From an uncultured Acetatifactor sp. (lineage in GTDB: Bacteria; Bacillota; Clostridia; Lachnospirales; Lachnospiraceae): a stretch of 39,329 nucleotides of DNA. Both the position numbers and the translations under genes were made by a program. Below, in pieces: positions 31,871 through 39,329 of the stretch. Position 1 is the first letter of the stretch; every line of letters begins with the position of its first letter. The DNA lies in assembly GCA_910577035.1 (NCBI GenBank), contig CAJTKW010000004.1:52931-92259 (forward strand), given 5' to 3'. Below the pieces are notes generated by a model. That model did no database searches. It had not been told where the DNA came from and saw only the letters and a list, made by a program, of their open reading frames with translations.

Positions 31871-32566
31871 ATGACAAAAGACATTTTGGTGATTACCCGT
31901 GATGCCAAGCTTTTTCATGGTATTCAGAATAAGCTTGCCATAGACCATACCAATATTTATTATATGGATTCCATGGACGATGCTTTCTGGAAAATACAAG
32001 TACATAGCTTCTGTTTAATCATATTAGATATACCACTTTTAAATGGTATCGAAATAGAAAAAATTATTGCTTTGCGGCGGATCAATCCAATGCCCATACT
32101 TGTGCTGTCCGAGGATACAGATGTTACAGAGCGGGTCAATGTATTGAAAAGTGGGGCAGACGATTTTTTGCAAAAACCATATGATATGGAGGAGTGTGTG
32201 GCGAGGATACAAGCTCTTCTCCGTCGTTATACAGAATTAAATTATGTTCCAGAGAATCATTATGAGATTGTAAGCTATGATGGTTTGCTATTGGATACAG
32301 GGCGGAGGGTTTTGTCTGTAAATGGAAAAGAAATCGGGCTTACTCCAAAAGAGTATGGAATCCTGGAACTTTTGATGAAAAACCGCAGGCAGATTATGAC
32401 TTATGAACAAATTTATGAAGCGGTGTGGAAAGATACCTATCTGGGAGATGCAGACAGAGAAGTTGTTTTTTATCAAGTAGGACAACTACGCAGGAAGGTA
32501 GGAAAAGAAAGAATTGAATCCGTGTACGGAACAGGATATCGTCTGAAAGAGGAATCCAAAGAATAA
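31871..32566 (+). CDS. Atypical orphan response regulator (OmpR/PhoB type)
   Basis: A 231-aa two-domain protein. ATG 31871 is chosen, as AAAGGAG ends 8 bases upstream; the ATG at 31865 is too close to it. The receiver domain is residues 1-115 and has the phospho-acceptor Asp53 in IILDIPLLNGIE and Lys in LQKPYDMEE, but the acidic pair that normally binds Mg is replaced (LVITRDAK, with Thr-Arg ahead of one Asp). The effector is a winged helix (135-228) with LTPKEYGILELLMKNRRQIMTYEQIYEAVW and YGTGYRL. No histidine kinase is nearby. It may be activated without phosphorylation or by a host kinase. Its position at the cargo/backbone edge is odd. Confidence 0.82.
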   Translation: MTKDILVITRDAKLFHGIQNKLAIDHTNIYYMDSMDDAFWKIQVHSFCLIILDIPLLNGIEIEKIIALRRINPMPILVLSEDTDVTERVNVLKSGADDFLQKPYDMEECVARIQALLRRYTELNYVPENHYEIVSYDGLLLDTGRRVLSVNGKEIGLTPKEYGILELLMKNRRQIMTYEQIYEAVWKDTYLGDADREVVFYQVGQLRRKVGKERIESVYGTGYRLKEESKE

Positions 32567-32788
32567 AGGATATCCTGGTTTGCCAAAACCTCAGAATTTC
32601 CTCGGAATATCCTACATGCCATATCAGAATTGTTTTATATACTTGACCTTGTAAAAAAGGTGGGGTGTAACGGCTTTAAATTGAATCGACAGAAATTCCC
32701 CAGGATAAGGGGGATAGTTCCATTAAAGTTCCGACAATTAGATACCCTGCCATACATTTGGTCAGTAACAAGACAGAAGAAAGCGATA

Positions 32789-32834
32789 AACAGGTCACAG
32801 CCTTTTATATGCATTGGGCTGCGGCCTGTTTTTT
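32789..32834 (+). terminator. Rho-independent terminator at the right cargo edge
   Basis: AACAGGTCACAGCC (32789-32802) pairs with GGCTGCGGCCTGTT (32817-32830), with two G-T wobbles, around a 14-base loop, followed by TTTT. It lies 222 bases after the response-regulator stop and stops cargo transcription from entering the sigma-factor gene. Confidence 0.75.
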
Positions 32835-32962
32835 ATTTACAGAGTATCATTTACAATCTGACAACAGAATAGTTTCCTACATATTACTTCAAAGGGCGGT
32901 CGCAGGATTTATGCGGCCGCCCTTTGTCGATAATTGTCGGATAATGCGGTGCCGCAGTCCGC

Positions 32963-32998
32963 CTTCCGGTTTTGAATCTGAAAATTCAAAACCGGAGG
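32963..32998 (+). promoter_or_regulatory. RNA hairpin sequestering the sigma-factor SD
   Basis: CTTCCGGTTTTGAA (32963-32976) can pair with TTCAAAACCGGAGG (32985-32998), with one G-T pair; the core 12 bp are perfect. The right arm contains GGAGG (32994-32998), the SD of ATG 33007, so translation of the sigma factor should be off unless the hairpin is opened. Confidence 0.65.
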
Positions 32999-33006
32999 AA
33001 AGGATA

Positions 33007-33498
33007 ATGAGAAATTATAAGGACAGCGATTATGCCCTGAACCGATACAGCCAGGGGATAGTCTATAAATTTGCGGACGGCATCGTGGAGATAACACTGG
33101 AAGATTACCTGCGTGATAATACAGATAAGACGGAAGAAGATTTTGAGGAGCTGAAAGCCCTGTCGGATGAGATTTATTACCGGCAGGACAGGCAGGAGTA
33201 CCGGGTAAGCCACCTGGACGTGAGTATCAGCGGAATGGAAGATACGCTTGTCGCTTCGGTTCCTTCCGTTGATGCGGAACTGATCCAAAAGGCAGAAGAG
33301 AAGAAAGCGTTGGAAGCGGCCATTCGCCTGCTGGAGAGCGGAAAGCTGACGGACGTACAAAAAAGACGTTTCTGTCTCCACTTTTTCCAGGGGCTTTCCA
33401 CAAGGCAGATTGCGAAGCTGGAAGGCGTCCATCAGCGGGCGGTCTGGGACAGCCTCATGTGGTCAGAGAAAAAATTGAAAAAAATTTATAAGGAATGA
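33007..33498 (+). CDS. Sigma-70-like regulator of the conjugative element
   Basis: A 163-aa protein with a C-terminal sigma region-4-like HTH: LTDVQKRRFCLHFFQGLSTRQIAKLEGVHQRAVWDSLMWSEKKLKKIYKE, where STRQIAKLEGVHQRAVWDSL is the recognition helix-turn-helix. Residues 1-90 are charged and lack sigma region 2. Short sigma-like proteins of this type control gene expression in Firmicute conjugative transposons. ATG 33007 has GGAGG 8 bases upstream, but this SD lies in a hairpin (32963-32998). It begins the right backbone segment, and no cargo gene is close on that side. Its exact targets are unknown. Confidence 0.78.
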   Translation: MRNYKDSDYALNRYSQGIVYKFADGIVEITLEDYLRDNTDKTEEDFEELKALSDEIYYRQDRQEYRVSHLDVSISGMEDTLVASVPSVDAELIQKAEEKKALEAAIRLLESGKLTDVQKRRFCLHFFQGLSTRQIAKLEGVHQRAVWDSLMWSEKKLKKIYKE

Positions 33499-34023
33499 CT
33501 CGTCACACCCCCTGTTTTTTCACGTTGGGTGAAAGGAATTTTTTTGAGCATCCTTTCACCCGCACATTGAAAACTTCATACGGGTGTGGCGGATACACGA
33601 TGACAGGCCGGGAGACCGGAAGCGACAAGCCGGGACGCGCCAAGACGATATGCAGGGATTTTATCTTAAGCATACTCCGAGCGATTTTGTCCGTGGCAGT
33701 GACGCCCCGTGGTGGGGCGGATTGCGATGACCCCTGTCACTTATCATGGTACTTCTGCCGGAAAACGGCAGCCCTGAAAAACGGGAGAACGCATCACCCC
33801 TGTTTGAGAAAGAACAGGGGGCGGCTTTTATGGTGTCCGTGGGATGTCACAGACATTCCTTTACCAGCGGAACGTCAGCCACACCTTTGTTTTAAAACTA
33901 CTTCTATCGGAGCGATAGATACCATGCGGCGGAACCGGCCCCTTTGTCAACAGACAGCCAACCTTTGCCGTTTTCCGCCGTATGCATGTATCGCTCCTTT
34001 AGGATTCAAAGGAGGCTTAAAAA
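33499..34023. other. Structured non-coding region before the helicase gene
   Basis: A 525-bp stretch that I judge non-coding. It has at least four hairpins: GGGTGAAAGGA with TCCTTTCACCC (33527-33561, with a T-rich loop), GCCCC-GTGGT-GGGGC near 33705, CCCCTGTT with AACAGGGG (33797-33820), and a long imperfect one, GGAGCGATA...GGCGGAAC with GTTTTCCGCCG...TATCGCTCC (33909-33997). The last ends 10 bases before the AAAGGAGG SD of the helicase gene. It could host a regulatory RNA, an origin or an attenuator; none of these can be decided by reading. Confidence 0.6.
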
Positions 34024-36288
34024 TTGAGTGAGGAATGGATTGTCTGCACGGCGGACATACGGAACAGGATACACGAGGCGGGGATTTTCCGGCCTGACGA
34101 AAGAATTGTGCTGACTACAAGGAACTGTGTGCTTCTGGAACATTTTACAGGAAAGGCATACAGCTACCGCATGGTGGATTTACATACCTTAAAGGCGAAG
34201 AGGCTGTTTTCAAGGCCCACACCGCTGAATGAGGCAGGATACCGGAGAGCCATAGAGAAAATGGCGGCGCAGTCAGAAGGCGGGGCAGCATTTATGCAGG
34301 ATGGTAATTCGAGAGCGGGCGGACTGCTTGCCCATATCTTCTATGACATTCTGCCGGAGTACGGACTGGTATTGAGAGAGAACCAGCTTTCTCTCTCCCT
34401 TGCTATGCTGGAAGCCATGGAGAAAGAGAAAGTGGCATTATGTGAGGCCGAGGTGGGGACGGGGAAAACCCATGCCTATCTCATGGCGGCGGTTATCTAC
34501 CGTTTGTTTCATGGAGAAGGGCAGCCGGTGATCATCTCTACGTCCACCATAGCCCTGCAGAAAGCATTGACGGAAGAGTACATACCCCAGATTTCGGGGA
34601 TTCTTCTGGAACACCGTATTATTGAGGAACCTTTGACCTTTGCGGTACGCAAGGGCAAGAATCATTATGCCTGCGACAGCAGGGTAAAGACTTATTTATC
34701 TTCGGTCAGTCATAATAACAGGCCGGAGGATAAAAAACTGATAGAAATTCTGACAGCCCTTTTCGTGGGAGCCGCTTCTCTTGACCTGGACGGCCAGCCC
34801 CTTACAGACTATGTAAAAGAGCGGATCTGTGTGGAGAACTGCCGGAACACCTGCGAATTTTCCAGCATGTGCCGGTATCGCACTTTCCTCAGAAGATCCA
34901 ATCAGGGGAAAGCAGATTTCCAGATTGCCAACCACAACCTTGTACTGGCTGATATCTTGAGCAGGAAAGGCGGCAGGAACCGTCTGCTCCCGGAACACGG
35001 CATCTTAATCTTTGACGAGGCCCACAAGCTGCCGGAGGCTGCCAGACAGATGTACGGGGTCAGCTTTGAAAATGTGGAGCTGGAGCGTGTGGCGGCCAGC
35101 ATCATCAGAGTCGTGGCAGGCAGACCGGAGAAGAGAGGGGCGCTTTCTCTGTGTGAGGAAATGCTGGAATTGAACACAGCCCTGTTTGAAAATTTGAGAA
35201 AATTTGCAGGAGTACGGTATGACAACAACAGCATGGAAGTCATATTCACACCGTCCGTCCTATTATCCCTGAAAGCACTGTCAGCCGTGGTAAAGAGCCT
35301 GTCAGTGCTTTTCTATACCGCAGACCGAAAGAATACGGCATATAAGCGTATTTCCGGCAGACTGGAACAGAAGCAGGAGAAGCTGACGGTACTCTGTGAC
35401 CATGAGGATTTTATCTGCTGGCTGGAATATACAGGAGTGACAGCCTGCAGGCTTTGCGTTCTGCCAAAGCACCTTGACTTCCTGCTTCATGAGGATTTGT
35501 GGAGCAGCGGGAAGCCGTATCTCCTGACTTCAGCTACATTGTCCGTGGGCGGTGATTTCAGCCGTTACATGCATCAGACAGGGATCGACCTGCTGAATCG
35601 GAAACAGATTTTAATGGTGAGCAAGGCATCACCATTTGATTACTGGAACCATGCTTTGCTGTATTTGCCGGAGAATATGCCGTTTCCCAATATCAGGAAA
35701 ACAGCTTACCGGAAAGCGGTGGCAGACAGGCTGGAGGAACTGATCCGGCAGAGCCACGGGCATACGCTGGCGCTGTTCACATCCTATCGGATGATGGAGA
35801 TGGTGTATCGGGAACTTGCAGAGAGGATAGAAGATTTTCCGCTGTTTTCCATGGGAAAGGGGAGGCTGGAGGCCATCCGGGAGTTCCGAAAGAGTGGGAA
35901 CGGGGTATTGCTTGCCAGTGACAGCGCCGGGGAGGGGATCGATCTGGCCGGGGATATCCTTTCTTCCCTTGTGGTGGTGAAGCTGCCTTTTCCTGTGCCA
36001 GATCCGGTGTTGGAGTATGAGAAGTCCTTACATGAGAATTTTTATGAGTATCTGGCGGAAGTCATTGTACCGGGGATGCTGATGAAACTGCGCCAGTGGA
36101 TTGGGCGGGGCATCCGCAGGGAGGCAGATACCTGTGTGTTCTCCATCCTGGACTGCAGAGCCGGCGGACGGTATAAGAATGACATTCTGGCGGCTCTGCC
36201 GGATATGCCGGTGACGGAGCGGATGGAGGATGTGGGAATCTTTATCAGGGGCAATAAGCCGGAAAGCTATTTTGATGATAAGGGATGA
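34024..36288 (+). CDS. DinG/XPD-like superfamily 2 helicase
   Basis: A 754-aa DNA helicase of the DinG/XPD type. The start is TTG 34024, supported by AAAGGAGG ending 8 bases upstream; no ATG fits. Walker A is AEVGTGKTH (142-150) and the DEAH box is IFDEAHK (329-335). Between them Cys217, Cys273, Cys277 and Cys283 (NHYACDSR, then CRNTCEFSSMC) fit the four Cys of the iron-sulfur cluster. The C-terminal domain has LLTSATL, ALFTSYRMME, DSAGEGIDL and QWIGRGIRR, the last being motif VI. It unwinds 5'-to-3' in family members and may help process element DNA during excision or transfer. Related helicases are common in the right part of Clostridial ICEs. Confidence 0.88.
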   Translation: MSEEWIVCTADIRNRIHEAGIFRPDERIVLTTRNCVLLEHFTGKAYSYRMVDLHTLKAKRLFSRPTPLNEAGYRRAIEKMAAQSEGGAAFMQDGNSRAGGLLAHIFYDILPEYGLVLRENQLSLSLAMLEAMEKEKVALCEAEVGTGKTHAYLMAAVIYRLFHGEGQPVIISTSTIALQKALTEEYIPQISGILLEHRIIEEPLTFAVRKGKNHYACDSRVKTYLSSVSHNNRPEDKKLIEILTALFVGAASLDLDGQPLTDYVKERICVENCRNTCEFSSMCRYRTFLRRSNQGKADFQIANHNLVLADILSRKGGRNRLLPEHGILIFDEAHKLPEAARQMYGVSFENVELERVAASIIRVVAGRPEKRGALSLCEEMLELNTALFENLRKFAGVRYDNNSMEVIFTPSVLLSLKALSAVVKSLSVLFYTADRKNTAYKRISGRLEQKQEKLTVLCDHEDFICWLEYTGVTACRLCVLPKHLDFLLHEDLWSSGKPYLLTSATLSVGGDFSRYMHQTGIDLLNRKQILMVSKASPFDYWNHALLYLPENMPFPNIRKTAYRKAVADRLEELIRQSHGHTLALFTSYRMMEMVYRELAERIEDFPLFSMGKGRLEAIREFRKSGNGVLLASDSAGEGIDLAGDILSSLVVVKLPFPVPDPVLEYEKSLHENFYEYLAEVIVPGMLMKLRQWIGRGIRREADTCVFSILDCRAGGRYKNDILAALPDMPVTERMEDVGIFIRGNKPESYFDDKG

Positions 36289-36309
36289 GTTGGCAGAGAC
36301 TTCGGAAAA

Positions 36310-36546
36310 ATGTCGGCCAGGGCAGGGAGAAAGGCGGAAAGAATGAGGTTATTGTGTGAGATAGGCGGGTTTGCTCTGGCAGGTCTGCTTATCCTCTTTT
36401 TGGTGATAGATATAGCGATTATCCGGGTAGGAAAGCTCAGGGAAAAAACGGATATGATAGAGGAAATCATAGAAACTACAGCAATTCCCGGAGAGAACCG
36501 GATGCAGGGGGATGTCATAGGACAATCTGCGGAAAGAATAGATTAG
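36310..36546 (+). CDS. Small single-pass membrane protein
   Basis: A 78-aa protein. A positively charged N-terminus (MSARAGRKAERMR) is followed by one membrane segment, about residues 18-38 (IGGFALAGLLILFLVIDIAII), and then a charged C-terminal tail. There is no signal peptide or known domain. ATG 36310 is used; ATG 36343 with AAAGGCGG ahead is an alternative that would remove the first 11 residues. It lies between the helicase and the DUF6870-like gene. Its function is unknown; a role in the conjugation or maintenance of the element is a guess from position only. Confidence 0.55.
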   Translation: MSARAGRKAERMRLLCEIGGFALAGLLILFLVIDIAIIRVGKLREKTDMIEEIIETTAIPGENRMQGDVIGQSAERID

Positions 36547-36592
36547 TGGATAGGAAAAGCATATGGAGCAAAAAGAAGAGGGAGGAAAGCCT

Positions 36593-36853
36593 ATGGGTTT
36601 TGACTTATCCCAGGTGGATTTTGACGCATTGAGGGAAGTGGACGTGCGGACGGCTGACCCGGATTCCCTTGTGGATATAAAGGAGATAACCATCGACCAG
36701 GAACTGCCAAGGGAGCAGCGGATGGCGGAGTTTATCCGGCAGGTACGGAACCCCTACTGTTTTAAGGTGGGGAAGATTGCCGTCAGCGTGGGATTCTCCC
36801 AGGACGGGGTGACATTTGAGCAGCGGATGGAACAGTACCTGCAGACGTTATGA
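36593..36853 (+). CDS. DUF6870-like conserved element protein
   Basis: An 86-aa protein. ATG 36593 has GGAGG 7 bases upstream; an ATG at 36563 would add 10 residues but has a weaker SD. The sequence FDLSQVDFDALREVDVRTADPDSLVDI, then MAEFIRQVRNPYCFKVGKIAVSVGF and EQYLQTL resembles the DUF6870 family of Clostridial mobile elements. It is acidic and cytosolic, with no catalytic motif. Such proteins commonly sit just before serine recombinases. Function is unknown. About 170 bases without a clear signal lie between it and the recombinase. Confidence 0.65.
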   Translation: MGFDLSQVDFDALREVDVRTADPDSLVDIKEITIDQELPREQRMAEFIRQVRNPYCFKVGKIAVSVGFSQDGVTFEQRMEQYLQTL

Positions 36854-37024
36854 GAGAAGCAGGAAAAAGAATTTTTGCGGATATTCCGGAAATCTGCATG
36901 GACGCGCAGATGGTTTTATGGTAAGCTGGAGTCCAGGCCGCAGGGCTGGGTAAACCCTGTGGCACGGACTTTCGGTAAGGCTCCTGACGGGTTTCCTGAA
37001 ATCCAATCGAGCAGGAGTTATCAT

Positions 37025-38701
37025 ATGGAAGCAAAAAAACAGGAAGAATATTATGCCGACCTGTATCTGCGGCTGTCCCGTGAGGACGGGGACAAGGCGG
37101 AGAGCGACAGCATTGCCAATCAGCGGGAGCTGCTGATGGACTATCTTTCCTCCCACCCGGAGATACGGCTCCATGAGGTGAGGACGGATGACGGATATTC
37201 CGGAGTCAACTATGACCGTCCGGGGTTCATACAGATGATGGAGGCGGTAAAAGCCAAGGAAATCAACTGTATCATTGTGAAAGACTTCTCCCGTCTGGGG
37301 AGGAACTTCATTGAGACAGGAAAATATATTGAAAAGATATTCCCGTTCATGGGGGTACGGTTCATTTCGGTGAACGATGACTATGACAGCGCAAGGCCCA
37401 GGACATCTTCGGATAACCTGATCGTGCCGGTAAAAAACCTGATGAACGATGCCTACTGCAGGGATATTTCCATCAAGATCCGCAGCCATCTGGACATCAA
37501 GCGGAAGAAAGGCCAGTGCATCGCTCCCTTTGCAGTATACGGCTATCGGAAAGATGAAGAAAACAAGAACCATCTGGTGATAGACGAGGAACCGGCTGCC
37601 GTGGTGAGGGAGATATTCAAAAAGAAACTGGAAGGATATTCCGCACAGGCCATTGCGGACTGGCTGAACGGGGAAGATATCCTCTCCCCTATGGAATACA
37701 AGAAGGCTCAGGGCAGCCGGTACGCCAGTGTCTTTAAGAAGAATGATCGGGCAAGCTGGACGGCGGTGGCAGTGTTCCGCATCCTGAAAAATCCTGTTTA
37801 TATCGGGACACTGGTGCAGGGAAAACGCAGCACACCCAACTACAAGGTGAAGAAGCTGTTTGACGTGCCGGAGGAAAAGTGGGTGAGGGTGCCGGACAGC
37901 CATGAGCCGGTTATCAGCAGGGAGACCTTTGAAAGTGTGGCGGCGCTGCTTATGTCGGACACCCGCACAGCCCCCAGCCAGGATACGGTATTTCCCCTTT
38001 CCGGTCTGGTCTATTGCGGGGACTGTGGGAGCAGCATGATCCGCAAGAATAATTCCCGTGCGGATAAACCCTATATCTACTATGTCTGCTCCGGCCATAA
38101 GAACCGGGAAGGGTGCAGGAGCAGCCACAGCATCCGTGACAAGGCGCTGGAACAGGCGGTTCTTGCGGCCCTGCAGGAGCATATCGCATCTGTGCTGGAT
38201 ATTGAGGACACATTGACACAGATTGCCCGGTTGCCTTATACCGAACGGGCGGTGAAAAAGGCGGACGACAGGATACAGGCGAAGCGGCAGGAAGTGGAAA
38301 AATACCGGCGGTATAAGATGAAGCTCCATGAGGACTATGCGGACGGCATCCTGTCCCGTGAGGACTATATCGCCTTTGGAAAACGGTATGACACAAAGAT
38401 TAGCGGGGCGGAGGAAACTGTGCAGGCTCTGGAAGCGGAGATAGAGAACCTTGTAAACGGGAATACCGGGGAACAGGAATGGATCGGGCATTTTAAGGAA
38501 TACCGGAATATTAGGGAACTGACACGGAAGCTGGCCGTGGCGCTGATTGAGCGGATTGATGTCTATGAGGGAAAAAAGATACATATTCTTTTCCGATTCC
38601 AGATGGAGTATGACAGCGCCAGGATGCTGGCAGGGAATATAGCGGTTCAGGATAAGACAGCACTCCAAAGGGAAACAGCACTCCGAAAGGAGGTGCTGTA
38701 G
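37025..38701 (+). CDS. Large serine recombinase, copy 1
   Basis: A 558-aa large serine integrase/resolvase. ATG 37025 is chosen, as AGGAG lies 7 bases upstream, though the frame is open further up. The N-terminal resolvase domain has nucleophile Ser18 in DLYLRLSRED, then GYSGVNYDRPGF and IIVKDFSRLGRN with the catalytic Arg. The recombinase domain spans about 180-290 (PFAVYGYRK, then WTAVAVFRILKNPVYIG). A zinc ribbon follows near residues 340-385 (LVYCGDCGSSM and CSGHKNREGC), then a coiled coil. All parts are intact, so it should be active in excision and integration of the element. It overlaps by SD hairpin with a second recombinase. No attachment site could be found next to it. Confidence 0.93.
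   Translation: MEAKKQEEYYADLYLRLSREDGDKAESDSIANQRELLMDYLSSHPEIRLHEVRTDDGYSGVNYDRPGFIQMMEAVKAKEINCIIVKDFSRLGRNFIETGKYIEKIFPFMGVRFISVNDDYDSARPRTSSDNLIVPVKNLMNDAYCRDISIKIRSHLDIKRKKGQCIAPFAVYGYRKDEENKNHLVIDEEPAAVVREIFKKKLEGYSAQAIADWLNGEDILSPMEYKKAQGSRYASVFKKNDRASWTAVAVFRILKNPVYIGTLVQGKRSTPNYKVKKLFDVPEEKWVRVPDSHEPVISRETFESVAALLMSDTRTAPSQDTVFPLSGLVYCGDCGSSMIRKNNSRADKPYIYYVCSGHKNREGCRSSHSIRDKALEQAVLAALQEHIASVLDIEDTLTQIARLPYTERAVKKADDRIQAKRQEVEKYRRYKMKLHEDYADGILSREDYIAFGKRYDTKISGAEETVQALEAEIENLVNGNTGEQEWIGHFKEYRNIRELTRKLAVALIERIDVYEGKKIHILFRFQMEYDSARMLAGNIAVQDKTALQRETALRKEVL
38676..38698 (+). promoter_or_regulatory. GAAA-tetraloop hairpin over the SD of the second recombinase
   Basis: CAGCACTCC (38676-38684) pairs with GGAGGTGCTG (38689-38698), with one bulged G, around a GAAA loop. 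The right arm contains GGAGG, the SD for ATG 38703. The ribosome finishing the first recombinase at 38701 would open it, which couples the two genes. The left arm lies in an 18-bp tandem repeat (38657 and 38675, peptide TALQRE/TALRKE). Confidence 0.65.
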
Positions 38702-38702
38702 G

Positions 38703-39329
38703 ATGGCAAGAACCAGCAGGAAACAGAGTAAAAGGCTTTCGGATGGGATGGAAAGTCCCCGAAAAGAAACCGGCCAGCAGACGGTCATGGAAAAAATCTA
38801 TCGGACGGCGCTCTATATCCGGCTGTCTGTCCTTGACAGTGGGAAAAAGGACAGTGATACCGTGGAGACACAGGAATCGCTTCTGCGTCAATTCCTTGAG
38901 GGAAAGCCCTGCTTTTCCATTGTTGATGTCTATGTGGACAACGGAGAAACAGGGGTAGACTTTAAAAGGGATGAATTTGAACGGCTGATGGAGGATGTCC
39001 GGGGCGGACGGGTGGACTGTATCATCGTCAAGGATCTGTCCCGGTTCGGAAGGAACTATATTGAGACGGGCGAATATCTGGAAAAGGTATTTCCTTTTTT
39101 GGGTATCCGGTTCATAGCGGTAAATGACGGTTATGACAGCACAGACCCGACAGCGGCAGACGGACTTTCCTTACATTTAAAAAACCTGATGAATGACGTA
39201 TATGCCCGTGATATTTCCGCAAAGATCAGCCCGGCCCTGCGGGGAAAGCAGATGCGGGGAGAGTTTATCGGCGCATGGGCGGCCTACGGGTATAGGAAAT
39301 CCAAAGAGGATAAGCACAGGCTTGTGATT
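38703..39329 (+). CDS. Large serine recombinase, copy 2, 3'-truncated by window end
   Basis: The first 209 codons of a second serine recombinase, open to the last base. An N-terminal extension of about 33 residues precedes the resolvase domain, which has nucleophile Ser42 in ALYIRLSVLD, DNGETGVDFKRDEFERL, and IIVKDLSRFGRN with the catalytic Arg, followed by ISAKISPALRGKQ and AAYGYRKSKEDK. It is a diverged relative of the first recombinase, matching along the resolvase domain. ATG 38703 follows the first stop by one base and has AAAGGAGG 9 bases upstream, in a hairpin. In elements with two or three tandem recombinases the proteins may act together; whether that is so here is not visible. Confidence 0.9.
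   Translation, partial: MARTSRKQSKRLSDGMESPRKETGQQTVMEKIYRTALYIRLSVLDSGKKDSDTVETQESLLRQFLEGKPCFSIVDVYVDNGETGVDFKRDEFERLMEDVRGGRVDCIIVKDLSRFGRNYIETGEYLEKVFPFLGIRFIAVNDGYDSTDPTAADGLSLHLKNLMNDVYARDISAKISPALRGKQMRGEFIGAWAAYGYRKSKEDKHRLVI

Larger units (their letters stand above)
32567..33006. other. Cargo/backbone junction, no gene
   Basis: A 440-bp gap without a convincing coding region. It contains a terminator (32789-32834), a second hairpin (AAAGGGCGGTCGCA at 32891-32904 with TGCGGCCGCCCTTT at 32912-32925) without a T-run, and a hairpin over the SD of the sigma-factor gene (32963-32998). The start of the gap is AT-rich. It is the right boundary of the cargo block; no attachment-site core could be identified. 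Confidence 0.6.

Noticed and set aside
32630..32872. 80-codon frame after the response regulator
   Set aside because: No SD, no recognisable protein pattern, and it runs across a terminator.
33495..34031. 178-codon open frame between sigma factor and helicase
   Set aside because: Cys/Arg/Pro-rich composition, no SD, overlaps both neighbours and runs through several hairpins; treated as non-coding.
36848..38788. 646-codon open frame on the minus strand
   Set aside because: It is the antisense of an intact serine recombinase; the peptide is rich in His, Pro, Cys and Leu without a domain, and no SD precedes it.
1..39329. CRISPR array, tRNA, rRNA, T-box or common riboswitch
   Set aside because: No regularly spaced repeats, no cloverleaf or T-box motif (the LeuA leader is only about 40 nt), and no familiar riboswitch core seen by reading.

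Overview
The window looks like part of an integrative and conjugative element (ICE), or a close relative, from a gut-type Firmicute, most likely Clostridia/Lachnospiraceae. The reasons are strong AGGAGG-type Shine-Dalgarno (SD) sites ahead of nearly every gene, sigma-A-type promoters, many LxxC lipoproteins with acidic linkers, and two tandem large serine recombinases next to element-type genes (P-loop ATPase, HTH protein, small sigma factor, DinG-like helicase, DUF6870-like protein). The first 21 bases are Illumina adapter, so the left edge is an assembly end, not a biological boundary. The right edge cuts the second recombinase.

Layout. (1) 22-2319: element backbone, with the end of a C39-like peptidase, a ParA/MinD-like ATPase and a winged-helix/HTH protein. 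(2) 2412-32566: a 30-kb cargo block. (3) 33007-39329: backbone again, with the sigma factor, a 525-nt structured non-coding stretch, the helicase, two small proteins and two serine recombinases. The cargo sits between the HTH and sigma-factor genes, which I take to be a variable cargo slot.

The cargo has three transcription blocks. Block A (3401-17175, all +, ending at a terminator at 17291-17336) holds a lipoprotein carboxylesterase, a PTS EIIBC, a lipoprotein metallo-beta-lactamase/carboxylesterase fusion, a YdjC/ChbG-type deacetylase, a GH1 6-phospho-beta-glucosidase, an RpiR regulator, a separate PTS EIIA, two paralogous SLC13-type permeases and an M20 amidohydrolase. I read it as de-esterification of a decorated beta-glycoside outside the cell, PTS uptake, then deacetylation and hydrolysis inside. 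Block B (17467-20570) holds a LeuA-like synthase, a cyclophilin-like protein, a MerR-like protein and a double carboxymuconolactone-decarboxylase-fold protein. Its promoter region is a diverged copy of the one before block A, which suggests shared control, possibly by the TetR protein at 2412-2963. Block C (21638-31762, LysR gene divergent) holds an ApbE lipoprotein, an exported cyclophilin-like lipoprotein, an exported flavodoxin-esterase-flavodoxin fusion, a DUF318/ArsP-type permease, a DUF362 lipoprotein, an exported flavodoxin, a DUF4405 haem-type membrane protein, a MATE exporter and an aldo/keto reductase. An atypical orphan response regulator follows behind a terminator.

The most unusual content is block C, which looks like an extracytoplasmic flavin/haem redox module with no recognisable FMN-bind acceptor domain, and the paired promoter/leader copies at 3.0 and 17.4 kb. 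Family assignments come from motif recognition only; no database search was possible.
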